DNA of 47,219 nt from Bryobacteraceae bacterium (GCA_028275505.1 JAPWUP010000009.1:1-47219); one strand, 5' to 3'; counted from the first letter of the stretch, positions 25,077 through 35,483 are shown. Notes: generated by a model from the sequence alone, not told the origin. Translations and numbers: made by a program.

Positions 25077-27128
25077 ATGCAAGAACCAACCAAGCCCGAC
25101 TCCTCGACTGCGACCGAATTCCGGCCCTTCGTCCCCGAGAACGTGCAGATGAGCGAGTTCACGCTGCGCGCGGTCTTGCTCGGCCTCGTGATGACGGTCA
25201 TCCTCGGCGCTGCCAACGCCTACTTGGGCCTGCGCGCGGGCATGACTATCGCCGCCACCTATCCGGCGGCGGTGATCTCGATGGCCGTCCTCCGTCTCCG
25301 GCGCGGCTCGATTCTGGAAGAGAACATCGCGCGCACGGTGGGCTCGATCGGCGAGTCGGTGGCGGCAGGCGCGATCTTCACCATTCCTGCATTCGTGATC
25401 ACGGGCACCTGGGCGCGCTTCGACACCTCCGAGGCGTACTGGAAATCCAGCGTGCTGATGCTGGTGGGCGCTTTCCTCGGCATCCTGTTCGTGGTCCTGC
25501 TGCGGCGCGTCATGGTGCGCGATCCCGAGCTTCCCTTCCCCGAATCGCAAGCCGCCGCCGAGATCCACAAGGCCGGCCAGCGAGGCGCGCAGGCCGCCCG
25601 CCTGCTCTTCTACAACATGGGCGTGGGCGCCGCCGTGTACTTCCTCGGAGTGATCCATGTCTTTGCAGCCAGCAAGGATTTTCTGGTGCGCGTGGGCGAG
25701 CTGGGTCGCAGCCTGGTGCGTCTGGGAACCACCGAGCAGGCACGCGCTCTAGGCGCCGGCGGCGTGACCACGTTCTCGGCCCCCGCGATCAGCCCGGCCT
25801 ACCTGGGCGTCGGTTACATCATCGGACCGCGACTGGCGGCGCTGAACTTTTCGGGCGGCGTTCTCGCCTGGGGGCTGCTGGTGCCGCTGCTGATGTATTT
25901 CCTCGGACCGCAGCTGAGCCAGACCCTGCCGGCGGGGGCAGGCGAAGAATCCTGGGCGGCGCTGGCTGCGGCGGTGTGGCGCTTCATCGTGCGTCCCATC
26001 GCGGTGGGCGGCATGCTCGTCGGCGCCGGCTTCACGCTCTTCCGGATGCGCAAGAACCTGGCCGCGGGCATGAGCCGCGCCATTTCCGACTTGAAGAAGG
26101 CAGGGGAACAGGCCGCCACGACGAGCCGGCTGGATCGGGACATCAGCGCCCGGGTCACGTTTGCAGGACTGGCGGTGGCCTTCCTGTGCATGATCGTCCT
26201 GTACTCCTATCTTTCGGGCCGGATCGCCGGAGGCATCCTCGCGGCCGCGGTGATGATCGTGCTGGGATTCTTCTTCGCGGCAGTGTCGGGCAATCTGGTG
26301 GGCATGATCGGGTCCTCCAATAACCCGATCTCCGGGCTGACCCTTTCCACCCTGATCGTGGCGGCGCTGCTCATGGTGACCATCGGCGTTTCCGGTCCCA
26401 GCGGCGTGGCAGCGGTGCTAGGCGTGGCGACGGTGGTGTGCGTATCGTCGGCCGTGGCCGGCGAGATGCTTCAGGACCTCAAGGTGGGCCACCTGCTCGG
26501 AGGCACTCCGCGCTACATGCAGATCGGCGATTTCCTGGGCGTCGCCATCGCGAGCTTCGTGCTCTACTTCCCGCTGCTGGTGCTGCACGTGGGCAACATC
26601 AATGCGGGCGGGATCGGCTTCGGCGACAAGGCGCTGCCGGCGCCGCAGGCCGGCCTGATGGCCATGCTGGCCCAGGGCATCGTGGGCGGGCAGATGGCGT
26701 GGCCGCTGATCGTGGTGGGCATGCTGATGGGCTTCACGCTGATCCTGGTGGGCGCCCGCAGCCCCATGCTGTTCGCAGTCGGCATGTACCTGCCGCTCGA
26801 AACAACTTTTGCAATTTTTGTTGGAGGTCTGATCCGTTGGGTCACGGACCGTCTCAGGGACAGCCGCGGTCTGAACGAAGCGCAGCGGGCGCGCGTGGAG
26901 AACGCGGGGGTACTCACGGCAGCGGGTTTGATCGCCGGCGAAGCCCTGATGGGGCTGGTGGTGGCTACGTTCCGCTTCTTCGAGTACCCGCTGCCCAAAG
27001 TGACTGCGGAACCTTCCTTCTTGCTCGGTCTGGTCGTGCTCGCAGCACTGGCTTACCTGATGGTGCGCGTGCCGCTGGCCAATGCGGGGCGTCCCGACGA
27101 ACCGGCGCCGCCCACAGCCATCATGTGA
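25077..27128 (+). CDS. OPT superfamily (oligopeptide-type) transporter
   Basis: 683 residues with about 14-16 hydrophobic spans. The cytosolic N-terminus (FRPFVPENVQMSEFTLRAVLLG) and the segment NAYLGLRAGMTIAATYPAAV identify the bacterial OPT branch. Further family blocks are ISPAYLGVGYIIGPRLAALNFSGG, SGNLVGMIGSSNNPISGLTL and GKALPAPQ-like FGDKALPAPQAGLMAML. OPT proteins import peptides or metal chelates by proton symport; the bacterial branch is poorly characterised. No RBS precedes the ATG, but a -10 does. The next gene begins 10 bp downstream with its own GAGG, so both are likely cotranscribed. Confidence 0.92.
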   Translation: MQEPTKPDSSTATEFRPFVPENVQMSEFTLRAVLLGLVMTVILGAANAYLGLRAGMTIAATYPAAVISMAVLRLRRGSILEENIARTVGSIGESVAAGAIFTIPAFVITGTWARFDTSEAYWKSSVLMLVGAFLGILFVVLLRRVMVRDPELPFPESQAAAEIHKAGQRGAQAARLLFYNMGVGAAVYFLGVIHVFAASKDFLVRVGELGRSLVRLGTTEQARALGAGGVTTFSAPAISPAYLGVGYIIGPRLAALNFSGGVLAWGLLVPLLMYFLGPQLSQTLPAGAGEESWAALAAAVWRFIVRPIAVGGMLVGAGFTLFRMRKNLAAGMSRAISDLKKAGEQAATTSRLDRDISARVTFAGLAVAFLCMIVLYSYLSGRIAGGILAAAVMIVLGFFFAAVSGNLVGMIGSSNNPISGLTLSTLIVAALLMVTIGVSGPSGVAAVLGVATVVCVSSAVAGEMLQDLKVGHLLGGTPRYMQIGDFLGVAIASFVLYFPLLVLHVGNINAGGIGFGDKALPAPQAGLMAMLAQGIVGGQMAWPLIVVGMLMGFTLILVGARSPMLFAVGMYLPLETTFAIFVGGLIRWVTDRLRDSRGLNEAQRARVENAGVLTAAGLIAGEALMGLVVATFRFFEYPLPKVTAEPSFLLGLVVLAALAYLMVRVPLANAGRPDEPAPPTAIM

Positions 27129-27138
27129 GGTCACAGCG

Positions 27139-27927
27139 ATGTCCGCGTTGCTGATGGATGAAATCCGCGCCTTTCAGGTCCCGGCGGGCAAGGTGGCCCT
27201 GTGGTGGCTGGGCCAGATGGGCTTTATCTTCAAGTCTCCGGCGGGAACCACTCTCGGTGTGGATTTGTACCTGACGGATACCCCCTCCAGCTCGCAACGC
27301 CCGCTCGACCTCAACCGCTGCTTTCCCTCACCGATCGAACCGGAAGATCTCGATGTGGACGTGTTCGCCTGCACGCACAATCACCGCGATCACACGGATC
27401 CCGGCACCATCGCCCGCCTGTCGCGAAAGGATTCGATGTTATTCGCTGGCCCGGCCCCTAGCTGTGAGACCTTCCGCCGCCTGGGGGTTCCTTCCGATCG
27501 GATTCGAATGCTCTGGGCGGGCGCCGAGCTGGAGCACGCCGACCTCCGGCTGCGCGCGACGTTCGCCCTGCCTACCGACCCGGGCGACCTGAATCATCTG
27601 GGCTACGCCATCCGCTTCGCCGACGGTCCGCTGATCTACCTGACCGGGGACACGGCCTGGCACGAGCTGGTGGCCGAGGCCGCTCCGCAGCAGCCCGACG
27701 TGCTGATCACCTGCATCAACGGCGGGTTCGCGAATCTGTGTCACTGGGAAGCGGCGGGGCTGGCGGCACGCATCCGGCCCAAAGTCGCCATCCCCTGCCA
27801 CTACGACATGTTCCCGGACAATGCCGCCGATCCCCGCCAGTTCCGCGCCGCTTTGGTAATCCGCGCCCCCGGCGTGCGGTACCAGCAACTGGAACGGGGC
27901 AGGGTCTGGGTTTATCCGGACGAGTGA
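27139..27927 (+). CDS. UlaG-like metallo-beta-lactamase-fold hydrolase
   Basis: 262 residues from ATG 27139. The metal-binding motif is THNHRDHTD (HxHxDH), with later ligands in YLTGDTAWH and IPCHYDMF. The N-terminus ALWWLGQMGFIFKSPAG matches the L-ascorbate-6-phosphate lactonase (UlaG) branch, and length agrees. UlaG opens the lactone ring of ascorbate 6-phosphate; distant relatives may act on other lactones or phosphates. No ascorbate PTS genes are nearby, so the substrate is open. It is probably cotranscribed with the OPT transporter, which may import its substrate or a precursor. Confidence 0.86.
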   Translation: MSALLMDEIRAFQVPAGKVALWWLGQMGFIFKSPAGTTLGVDLYLTDTPSSSQRPLDLNRCFPSPIEPEDLDVDVFACTHNHRDHTDPGTIARLSRKDSMLFAGPAPSCETFRRLGVPSDRIRMLWAGAELEHADLRLRATFALPTDPGDLNHLGYAIRFADGPLIYLTGDTAWHELVAEAAPQQPDVLITCINGGFANLCHWEAAGLAARIRPKVAIPCHYDMFPDNAADPRQFRAALVIRAPGVRYQQLERGRVWVYPDE

Positions 27928-27943
27928 GGGGCCTCGGACGCTT

Positions 27944-28546
27944 TCATGCGATTGGGCCGCCGGCCAGGGGAATCCGGCGCTGCCGCTTCGTCTCCAGCAT
28001 GCGCTGGTCGGCCTCCTGCAAGCTGTCCCGGGCGGTCGAACCCGCCGGGATCGCCGCCACAGCCCAGCTCAGCCCCACCGAAGCGGGTCCGTGGTTGCGG
28101 ACATAAAAGTTTGCCAGCCGTCGCTCGAGCGCGCGCAGCCGGTCCTCCACCAGCGCCTGGTCTTCGGTCCGGAAGTAAATCACGAACTCGTCCCCGCCCC
28201 AGCGAAACGCACGGTCCTCCTGGCGGATCGAGCCGCGGATGAGCTGGCCGATGTCGCGCAGCACCTGGTCGCCGACGAGGTGCCCGTAGCGGTCGTTCAG
28301 CGCCTTGAAGTTATCCAGGTCGCAGACCGCCAGCAGACCCGCGCAGGGCTGCACCTCCTCGATCCATTTCTCCAGGGCCACGCGACTGGACAGTTCCGTG
28401 AGTGAATCGGTGTGAAGGTGACTTGCCGCGCGGGCTTCCAGCTCCTGCACCTGCTGCAGAAGCTGGCCCACACGCCGGCGTAGATCGAGGGCGTAGATTC
28501 CCAGCCCCAATCCCAGCGCGAGCGAAATGACCAGCAGAACCGTCAC
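27944..28546 (-). CDS. Membrane-anchored GGDEF diguanylate cyclase
   Basis: 200 residues. One N-terminal membrane span (about 3-20) is followed by a short coiled coil (RRRVGQLLQQVQELEARA) and a GGDEF domain from about 46. The active site WGGDEF is intact (GGDEF at 117-121), as is DLDNFKALNDRYGH for metal and nucleotide binding. The I-site RQED (108-111) lies exactly five residues before GGDEF, implying feedback inhibition by c-di-GMP. The opening is DSLTELSSR instead of DxLTGLxNR. There is no sensory domain beyond the anchor. It converges on the UlaG-like gene and lies 14 bp behind the YmdB-like gene. An NfrB-like c-di-GMP effector lies about 5.5 kb to the left. Confidence 0.92.
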   Translation of the reverse strand: MTVLLVISLALGLGLGIYALDLRRRVGQLLQQVQELEARAASHLHTDSLTELSSRVALEKWIEEVQPCAGLLAVCDLDNFKALNDRYGHLVGDQVLRDIGQLIRGSIRQEDRAFRWGGDEFVIYFRTEDQALVEDRLRALERRLANFYVRNHGPASVGLSWAVAAIPAGSTARDSLQEADQRMLETKRQRRIPLAGGPIA

Positions 28547-28560
28547 CGCCTGGCTCTCAC

Positions 28561-29343
28561 TCAGGATCTTTCGCGGAAAACCCGCAATACCTCCTGCGCC
28601 TTGCCAGTTTGGTCGTCTATGCGCACCACGAGCCCATGTAGTTCTACTTTACCCCGAGCGGCCTCCAAACGCACTGGGGTAGAAGTCAGAAACCGGCGTA
28701 AGGCAATATCCTTATCCATGCCGATGACCGAATCGTAAGGCCCGGTCATGCCGGCGTCCGTCTGGTAAGCGGTCCCGCCCGGCAGAATGCGGGCATCGGC
28801 GGTGGGTACGTGGGTGTGGGTGCCGATCACGGCGGAAACCCGCCCGTCGAGGTACCAGCCCATGGCCATTTTCTCGCTGGTCACCTCGGCGTGAAAGTCC
28901 ACGATGCGGATCCGGATGGCCGGATCCAGGGAAGCGAGAATTTCGTCGGCCTTGCGAAACGGGCAGTCGGTAAGAGGCATATAGGTGCGCCCTTGCAAGT
29001 TGATCACGGCCACCGCAGACCCGTTGCGCGCCCGCCCCGTATATACTCCGCGACCCGGCAGGCCTGGCGAGTAATTGGCGGGCCGCAGCAGGCAAGGCTG
29101 GCGATCCAGATACTCGATGATTTCTTTCTTGTCCCAGATGTGATTACCTGAAGTAAGCACATCCAGGCCCATCGAAAATAGCTCGTCCGCGACCGGAGGG
29201 GTGAGGCCGAAACCACCCGCCGCATTTTCCGCGTTCGCCACGGTAAGGTGAATCCCGTACTCGGAAATCAGATCGGGCAGCGCCTCAGCCACGAAACGCC
29301 GGCCGGCGGAGCCAACGATATCGCCAATAAATAACAGGTTCAT
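28561..29343 (-). CDS. ymdB: YmdB-family metallophosphodiesterase
   Basis: 260 residues, full length for this family (TIGR00282-type). Metal-binding blocks are LFIGDIVGSAGRR, ANAENAAGG, LTSGNHIWDKKE, VDFHAEVTSEKMA and IGTHTHVPTADARIL. B. subtilis YmdB is a cytosolic 2',3'-cyclic-nucleotide phosphodiesterase that influences biofilm and motility decisions. No Shine-Dalgarno precedes the ATG; the upstream stretch is pyrimidine-rich and is the tail of the 6S RNA terminator. It may therefore be translated from readthrough or from an unseen promoter inside the RNA gene. Confidence 0.93.
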   Translation of the reverse strand: MNLLFIGDIVGSAGRRFVAEALPDLISEYGIHLTVANAENAAGGFGLTPPVADELFSMGLDVLTSGNHIWDKKEIIEYLDRQPCLLRPANYSPGLPGRGVYTGRARNGSAVAVINLQGRTYMPLTDCPFRKADEILASLDPAIRIRIVDFHAEVTSEKMAMGWYLDGRVSAVIGTHTHVPTADARILPGGTAYQTDAGMTGPYDSVIGMDKDIALRRFLTSTPVRLEAARGKVELHGLVVRIDDQTGKAQEVLRVFRERS

Positions 29344-29344
29344 G

Positions 29345-29380
29345 GAAGCAAAAAGCGAAAAGAAAAAAGAAAAAGGAGCG
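29345..29380 (-). terminator. 6S RNA terminator with long pyrimidine tract
   Basis: CGCTCC, the 3' strand of the closing stem, is followed by TTTTTCTTTTTTCTTTTCGCTTTTT on the minus strand. GGAGCGCTCC is also self-complementary. The tract continues to the ymdB start codon. Confidence 0.6.
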
Positions 29381-29573
29381 CTCCTACTGAGTCGCCGGCT
29401 CCCTCATTGACCCCGTACTCGACAGGGTGGGGATCCCCCGTGCGCCTTCAGGCTTCTCCCGCGCCCTCGTCGGGCCGGAGCTTGCTCACCGGCGCAAACC
29501 TACGAGTCGGAACCCCAAAACGTTGGTGTTGGATCAAGTTTTGGAGTCCGGCCTGACTCGGGATACGCTCCAC
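29370..29573 (-). ncRNA. ssrS: 6S RNA
   Basis: About 200 nt. The conserved core reads GGTGAGCAAGCTCCGGCCCG, then after a short stretch GAGAAGCCTGAAGGCGC. This parallels the E. coli 6S core GGTGAGCATGCTCGGTCCG...GAGAAGCCTTAAA. The ends form a long closing stem: 5' GGAGCG (29571-29566), GAGTC, GCCGG and CTCC pair with 3' GGAG, CCGGC, GACTC and CGCTCC (29380-29375). A T-run at 29374-29370 follows. A good promoter sits just upstream. 6S RNA mimics an open promoter, binds housekeeping RNA polymerase and tunes transcription in stationary phase. It lies between the aminotransferase gene and ymdB. Confidence 0.85.
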
Positions 29574-29577
29574 TTGC

Positions 29578-29606
29578 ATGATAACACGGCTTTCCTTGAA
29601 TCCCAA
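29578..29606 (-). promoter_or_regulatory. Promoter of 6S RNA
   Basis: On the minus strand, TTGGGA (-35, 29606-29601) and TATCAT (-10, 29583-29578, preceded by TGT) are separated by exactly 17 bp. Transcription would start at about 29573-29571, which is where the closing stem begins. Confidence 0.8.
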
Positions 29607-29613
29607 GACTTTT

Positions 29614-30789
29614 TTAACGCCGCTGCAAGAAGCGCTCGAGCCGGCCCAGGGCCTCCTCGAGGATCCCCCGATCGGCCGCGAAGCACAACCGGACCGACCC
29701 CTCGCCTCCCGCGCCAAAAGCCACCCCCGGCGCCAGTCCTACCCGCGTCTCTTCCAGCAGCCGCAGGCAGAATCCGAAGGAATCCTCCACGCCTTCGATC
29801 CGGGGGAACAAATAAAATGCACCCTCGGGTTCCGGAGTGCGCACGCCAGGCATGCTCCGCAGCGCGGACAACGCGAAGTCCCGGTTTTCCTTCAGCCGGA
29901 TGAGCATGGCCCGCAGCTCATCCTCGCCCCGCTCAAGCGCTGTTTCCGCGGCCTTCTGGGCAAAACTCGGCGCGTGCGAGACGATGAATTCGTTGAGCTG
30001 GGCCGCCTTCCGGGCCAGATCCGCCCGCGCCACCAGCCATCCCACGCGCCATCCGGTCATCGAGTAGCTCTTGGAGAAAGACTGGACGACGATCACCGCA
30101 TCGTCCCGGTTGGCGAGTCTGAGAATCGAAGGCGCCGGATCACCCAGCGTGTCGGTACGCCAGTAAAGCCGCTCGTAGACTTCGTCCGCCAGCAGCCACA
30201 GCTCGTGCTCGCGAGCGAACTCGAGCAGCCGTGCCTGGTCCTCCACCGTGGCGACCCAGCCGAGCGGATTGGAGGGCGAGGTGTAAATCAAAAGACGGGT
30301 CCTGGGAGTGAGCGCCGCCTGTAACGCGTCGAAATCCACCTCGTAGCGTGCGCCGCATAACACGTGCGGCACTTCGCGCGGCCTGCCGTTGGCCAGCCTC
30401 ACGTTGGCGGCGCCGTTGGGCCAGGCCGGCGTCAGCACGATCGCCTCGTCGCCGGGATCCAGCACCGCCCGGATCGCAACGTTCAAGGCCTGAACGCCCG
30501 AAGCGGTGATGACAATTTCACGCTCGGGGTCCAGCTCGACGCCGTGCAAGCGGCGGTAGTGGCGCGCCAGGGCTGCACGCAACGAGGGCAGGCCGGCGTT
30601 CTCGGTGTAATAGGTGTAGCCTTGTTGCAGGGCCTCCCAGGCCGCCTGCTTGATGTAGTCCGGCGTGGGAACGTTGGATTCGCCGAAGTAAAGCTTGAGT
30701 ACCCCTGGCAGGCGCATGGCGCGTTCGGCAAGCTCGCGAATCCGCGAGTAAGGAACGCTTTCGGCCGAAGCGGCCACGCGTGCGGGCAT
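29614..30789 (-). CDS. Class I/II PLP-dependent aminotransferase
   Basis: 391 residues, an AspC/ArAT-like fold type I enzyme. Family blocks are YTENAGLPSLRAALA, VITASGVQALNVAI, TPAWPNGAANV, YTSPSNPLGW (Asn contacting PLP), LWLLADEVYERLYW (Asp) and the PLP lysine in VQSFSKSYSMTGWRVGWLVA. FYLFPRIEG lies near the substrate. It transfers amino groups between amino and keto acids; aspartate, aromatic or alanine specificity cannot be told. It begins one base after the purF stop, so it belongs to the purine operon transcript. The 6S RNA promoter begins right after its stop. Confidence 0.9.
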   Translation of the reverse strand: MPARVAASAESVPYSRIRELAERAMRLPGVLKLYFGESNVPTPDYIKQAAWEALQQGYTYYTENAGLPSLRAALARHYRRLHGVELDPEREIVITASGVQALNVAIRAVLDPGDEAIVLTPAWPNGAANVRLANGRPREVPHVLCGARYEVDFDALQAALTPRTRLLIYTSPSNPLGWVATVEDQARLLEFAREHELWLLADEVYERLYWRTDTLGDPAPSILRLANRDDAVIVVQSFSKSYSMTGWRVGWLVARADLARKAAQLNEFIVSHAPSFAQKAAETALERGEDELRAMLIRLKENRDFALSALRSMPGVRTPEPEGAFYLFPRIEGVEDSFGFCLRLLEETRVGLAPGVAFGAGGEGSVRLCFAADRGILEEALGRLERFLQRR

Positions 30790-30790
30790 C

Positions 30791-32197
<1,407 letters not shown>

Positions 32198-32203
32198 CGT
32201 CGC

Positions 32204-34414
32204 TCACCCCCTGAGGGCCTCCTCGAGTGCGGACTCCCAGGGGCGCCTCAACTGCTCCACCGAACAATCTACCAGCAACCGCCCGCGCTGCCGGATCCGC
32301 AAAGCGCCACGCACGGTGTGGCCGAGTCGCAGGAACTCGACGCCGTGCCGCGCCGCGATGCGCTCGACCCGATCCGGCTGCGCGGTCGAGATCACGATGC
32401 GCGACGGACCTTCGTGGAAGAGAACAAATTCCGGCCGATCATCGCCAGGCAAATCCACCTCGGCGCCCACGCCCCCGAGCGAGCACTCGGCCAGCGCCAC
32501 GGCCAGCCCGCCGTCGCTCACATCGTGGGACGACTCCGCCAGCCCTTCACCCACGATCTCGCGAATGGCGGCCTGCACGCGCTTCTCGTAATCCATATCC
32601 AGCAGAGGCGGCAAGCCCCAGATCTCGCGCACGATGACCTTCGCGTACTGGGTGGCGCCGAAACGCTTGTCGTCACAGGCGCCCAAGCCGCCCACCAGCA
32701 TCACGTGAAGGCCCTCGCGCTTGAACGCGGGCGTCACCGGCAGCCCCGTCTTCATCAGGCCGACCACGCCCACCACCGGCGTGGGATAAATCGCTTCCCC
32801 CAGCGTCTCGTTGTACAGGCTCACGTTGCCGCCGGTGATCGGTGTCTCGAAAAAGGCGCAGGCCTCGCCCATGCCTTCGATGGCCTCGACGAGCTGGGCC
32901 ATGATTTCCGGGCGCTCCGGGTTGCCGAAGTTCAGGCAGTTCGTCGCCGCCACAGGCAGAGCGCCCACGGTGGAAACATTGCGGCAGCATTCGGCCACCG
33001 CCAGTCGCGCGCCTTGCCGCGGATCCAGATAGCAGTATCGCCCGTTGCCATCCAGCGCCATGGCCAGCGAGTTGCCGGTTTCCTTGATGCGCAGGATGGC
33101 GGCGTCCGCGCCCGGCCCCAGCACCGTGTTGGTGCGCACCATGTAGTCGTACTGCTCCCAGATCCAGCGCTTGTCGCACAGATCGCCCGAGGCCAGCAGG
33201 CGGATCAGGTCCGCCGTCAGGTCGTGGCTGGAAAACTCAGGCCCCTCCATGGGCGCCGTGCGGAAGGGACGCGTGCGCGGGCGGTCATAGACCGGGGCCT
33301 CATCAGCCAGCGCGCGGCTGGGAATTTCGGCCACCACTTCGCCATTGTGCTTGACGCGCAGCATGCCATCGCCGGTGACCTCGCCCACCGCCACGGCGTC
33401 CAGGCCCCATTTGCGGAAGATGCGGAACACCTCCTCCTCGCGCCCGCGCTGGACCACCAGCAGCATGCGCTCCTGCGACTCCGAAAGCATGATCTCGTAT
33501 GGCGTCATGCCGGCCTCGCGCTGGGGCACGCGCGAGAGTTCGATTTCGACACCGGTGCCGCCGCGGCTGCCCATCTCGCAGGTCGAGCAGGTCAGGCCTG
33601 CGGCACCCATGTCCTGGATGCCCACCACGGCGCCCGTCTCCATCGCTTCCAGGCAGGCCTCCAGCAACAGCTTCTCCATGAAGGGATCGCCCACCTGCAC
33701 GTTGGGCCGCTTCTGTTTGGATTCTTCGGTGAACTCGGCCGAAGCCATGGACGCGCCGTGAATGCCGTCTCGCCCCGTCTTGGCGCCCACGTAAACGACG
33801 GGGTTGCCGATGCCGCAGGCGCGCGCGTAAAAGATGCGGTCCTGGCGCACGATGCCGAGCGCAAAGACGTTCACCAGCGGGTTGCCGTTATAGCAAGGCT
33901 CGAACACGCATTCGCCGCCCACCGTCGGCACGCCGAAGCAGTTGCCGTAGTGAGCGATCCCCGCGACCACGCCTTGCAGGATGCGCCGGTTGCGCGGTCC
34001 GACTCGCGGGTCGTCCAGCGGCCCGAAGCGCAGCGAGTCCATCACGGCGATGGGCCGCGCCCCCATGGTGAAGATGTCGCGCAGGATGCCACCCACGCCG
34101 GTGGCTGCGCCCTGGAACGGCTCGATGAAGCTCGGGTGATTGTGGGATTCGATCTTGAATGCAGCCGCGTAGCCGCCGCCGATGTCAATCACGCCTGCAT
34201 TCTCGCCAGGGCCTTGCAGCACGTACGGGCCCTTGGTGGGGAGCTTCTTCAAGTGGAGGCGAGAGCTCTTGTAGGAGCAGTGCTCGCTCCACATCACGCT
34301 GAAGATGCCCAGCTCGGTGTAGGTAGGCTCCCGGCCCAGCAGGCGTACGATGCGCTCGTACTCTTCCGCCGTGAGCTGATGGGCGGCAACGAGTTCGGGT
34401 GTGATGGCACTCAT
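32204..34414 (-). CDS. purL: Phosphoribosylformylglycinamidine synthase subunit PurL (small type)
   Basis: 736 residues, the small PurL of the PurS-PurL-PurQ complex, which converts FGAR to FGAM with ATP and ammonia from PurQ. The early motif [18 protein letters not shown] and the ATP-binding segment [22 protein letters not shown] are typical. [20 protein letters not shown] and [12 protein letters not shown] are further signatures. Its ATG overlaps the purQ stop by 4 bp (ATGA). The small form normally needs PurS, and no purS gene is seen in this window. Confidence 0.97.
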   Translation of the reverse strand: MSAITPELVAAHQLTAEEYERIVRLLGREPTYTELGIFSVMWSEHCSYKSSRLHLKKLPTKGPYVLQGPGENAGVIDIGGGYAAAFKIESHNHPSFIEPFQGAATGVGGILRDIFTMGARPIAVMDSLRFGPLDDPRVGPRNRRILQGVVAGIAHYGNCFGVPTVGGECVFEPCYNGNPLVNVFALGIVRQDRIFYARACGIGNPVVYVGAKTGRDGIHGASMASAEFTEESKQKRPNVQVGDPFMEKLLLEACLEAMETGAVVGIQDMGAAGLTCSTCEMGSRGGTGVEIELSRVPQREAGMTPYEIMLSESQERMLLVVQRGREEEVFRIFRKWGLDAVAVGEVTGDGMLRVKHNGEVVAEIPSRALADEAPVYDRPRTRPFRTAPMEGPEFSSHDLTADLIRLLASGDLCDKRWIWEQYDYMVRTNTVLGPGADAAILRIKETGNSLAMALDGNGRYCYLDPRQGARLAVAECCRNVSTVGALPVAATNCLNFGNPERPEIMAQLVEAIEGMGEACAFFETPITGGNVSLYNETLGEAIYPTPVVGVVGLMKTGLPVTPAFKREGLHVMLVGGLGACDDKRFGATQYAKVIVREIWGLPPLLDMDYEKRVQAAIREIVGEGLAESSHDVSDGGLAVALAECSLGGVGAEVDLPGDDRPEFVLFHEGPSRIVISTAQPDRVERIAARHGVEFLRLGHTVRGALRIRQRGRLLVDCSVEQLRRPWESALEEALRG

Positions 34415-35085
34415 CGGGAGGCGTGCGAGAGCGCCGCAACCATGGAACGGAACACGAGCAGGCCGTCGGTGGAACCCATCAGCGGGTCCGAGGCGCGCTC
34501 GGGGTGCGGCATCATGCCAAGCACGTTGCGACCTGCATTCAAAATGCCTGCGATATCGCGGAGCGAGCCGTTGGGATTGTCCACGTAGCGGAAGGCCACG
34601 CGGTCCTCCGCTTCCAGTTCATCCAGCGTACGCGGATCGGCGTAGTAGCAACCCTCGCCGTGCGCAATCGGGATGCGCACGATCTGACCTTTCTGGAACT
34701 CCGAAGTGAACGGCGAGTTGATGGTCTCCACTCGCAGTTCGACCTGCTTGCAAATGAATCGCAACCCGCGGTTGCGAATCAGAGCGCCGGGCAGCAGGCC
34801 GCACTCCACCAAAATCTGAAAGCCGTTGCAGATGCCCAGCACCAGGCCGCCCTCGCGCGCGAAGCGCTCCACCGCACGCATGATCCGCGAGAACTTGGCG
34901 ATGGCCCCGCAACGCAGATAATCGCCGTAGGAGAAACCGCCCGGCAGGATGACGGCGTCCACCGCGTTCAGCGACTCGGAATCATGCCACAGGAACTCGG
35001 CTTCGTGCCCGAGGTTGTGGGTCACCGCATACCAGGCATCGTGGTCGCAGTTGCTGCCCGGGAAGACGACGATCCCGAACTTCAT
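34411..35085 (-). CDS. purQ: Phosphoribosylformylglycinamidine synthase subunit PurQ
   Basis: 224 residues, a class I glutamine amidotransferase that feeds ammonia to PurL. The catalytic triad is Cys86 ([10 protein letters not shown]), His194 and Glu196 (MMPHPE). The start [16 protein letters not shown] and [15 protein letters not shown] are family signatures. It is the first gene of the purQ-purL-purF set. A possible extended -10 (TGCTAGACT, minus, 35103-35095) lies 9 nt before the ATG, and no RBS is clear. Confidence 0.97.
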   Translation of the reverse strand: MKFGIVVFPGSNCDHDAWYAVTHNLGHEAEFLWHDSESLNAVDAVILPGGFSYGDYLRCGAIAKFSRIMRAVERFAREGGLVLGICNGFQILVECGLLPGALIRNRGLRFICKQVELRVETINSPFTSEFQKGQIVRIPIAHGEGCYYADPRTLDELEAEDRVAFRYVDNPNGSLRDIAGILNAGRNVLGMMPHPERASDPLMGSTDGLLVFRSMVAALSHASR

Positions 35086-35144
35086 CGAGCTTTCAGTCTA
35101 GCAAACCGGGGCAGCAACGAACCGGCTTGTCCCGACCGTGCGGA

Positions 35145-35384
35145 TCAGCCGGCCGTGCCTGCCACCGCAGGCTTGGTTTTGCGACGCGACGATCGCTTCT
35201 CGGGCGGAGGCTGGCGATCGCTCTTCTTCAGCGCAGGCAAGACGATCGGCGTGACGAATTTCTTCTCACCGTAATCGTCGAACCGGATTACGATGTGCTC
35301 CTCATTGCAGGAAACGACGGTGCCGAAGCCGAACTTGCCGTGTTCGACCTGTGCACCCTGGGGGAACAGCGCCTTGACGCCCAT
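35145..35384 (-). CDS. Small protein with UvrD/PcrA C-terminal Tudor-like domain
   Basis: 79 residues. The first 50 (FPQGAQVEHGKFGFGTVVSCNEEHIVIRFDDYGEKKFVTPIVLPALKKSD) resemble the Tudor/SH3-like domain at the C-terminus of PcrA/UvrD helicases, which contacts RNA polymerase in that setting. The tail is very basic (KSDRQPPPEKRSSRRKTK), suggesting nucleic-acid binding. As a free-standing unit it may be a transcription-associated factor; that is inference. It occupies the place where purS often lies but is not PurS. It is 59 bp upstream of purQ, and its likely -10 (TATATT) overlaps the promoter of the divergent protease gene. Confidence 0.65.
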   Translation of the reverse strand: MGVKALFPQGAQVEHGKFGFGTVVSCNEEHIVIRFDDYGEKKFVTPIVLPALKKSDRQPPPEKRSSRRKTKPAVAGTAG

Positions 35385-35405
35385 GACAGGTAGCTCTCTT
35401 AATCC

Positions 35406-35413
35406 AATATAAC
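35406..35413. promoter_or_regulatory. Overlapping divergent -10 elements
   Basis: Plus-strand TATAAC (35408-35413, 5/6) would serve the subtilase at 35484. Minus-strand TATATT (35411-35406), preceded by TTTTGT, would serve the Tudor-like gene at 35384. Confidence 0.45.
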
Positions 35414-35483
35414 AAAATCTTCACTTTTTGTGGGAACGGTCGAAACCCACTGCTGACGAATTGCGTCGCAACAAACAGCCGCC

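Noticed and set aside
29345-29374. T-rich run considered as a slippery or phase-variable tract
   Set aside because: It directly follows the closing stem of the 6S RNA and fits a terminator; the T's are broken by C's, so slippage is unlikely.
29448-29717. 89-codon minus-strand frame overlapping the 6S RNA
   Set aside because: It overlaps the aminotransferase 3' end and the 6S RNA gene; its composition is not protein-like and the RNA explanation is far stronger.
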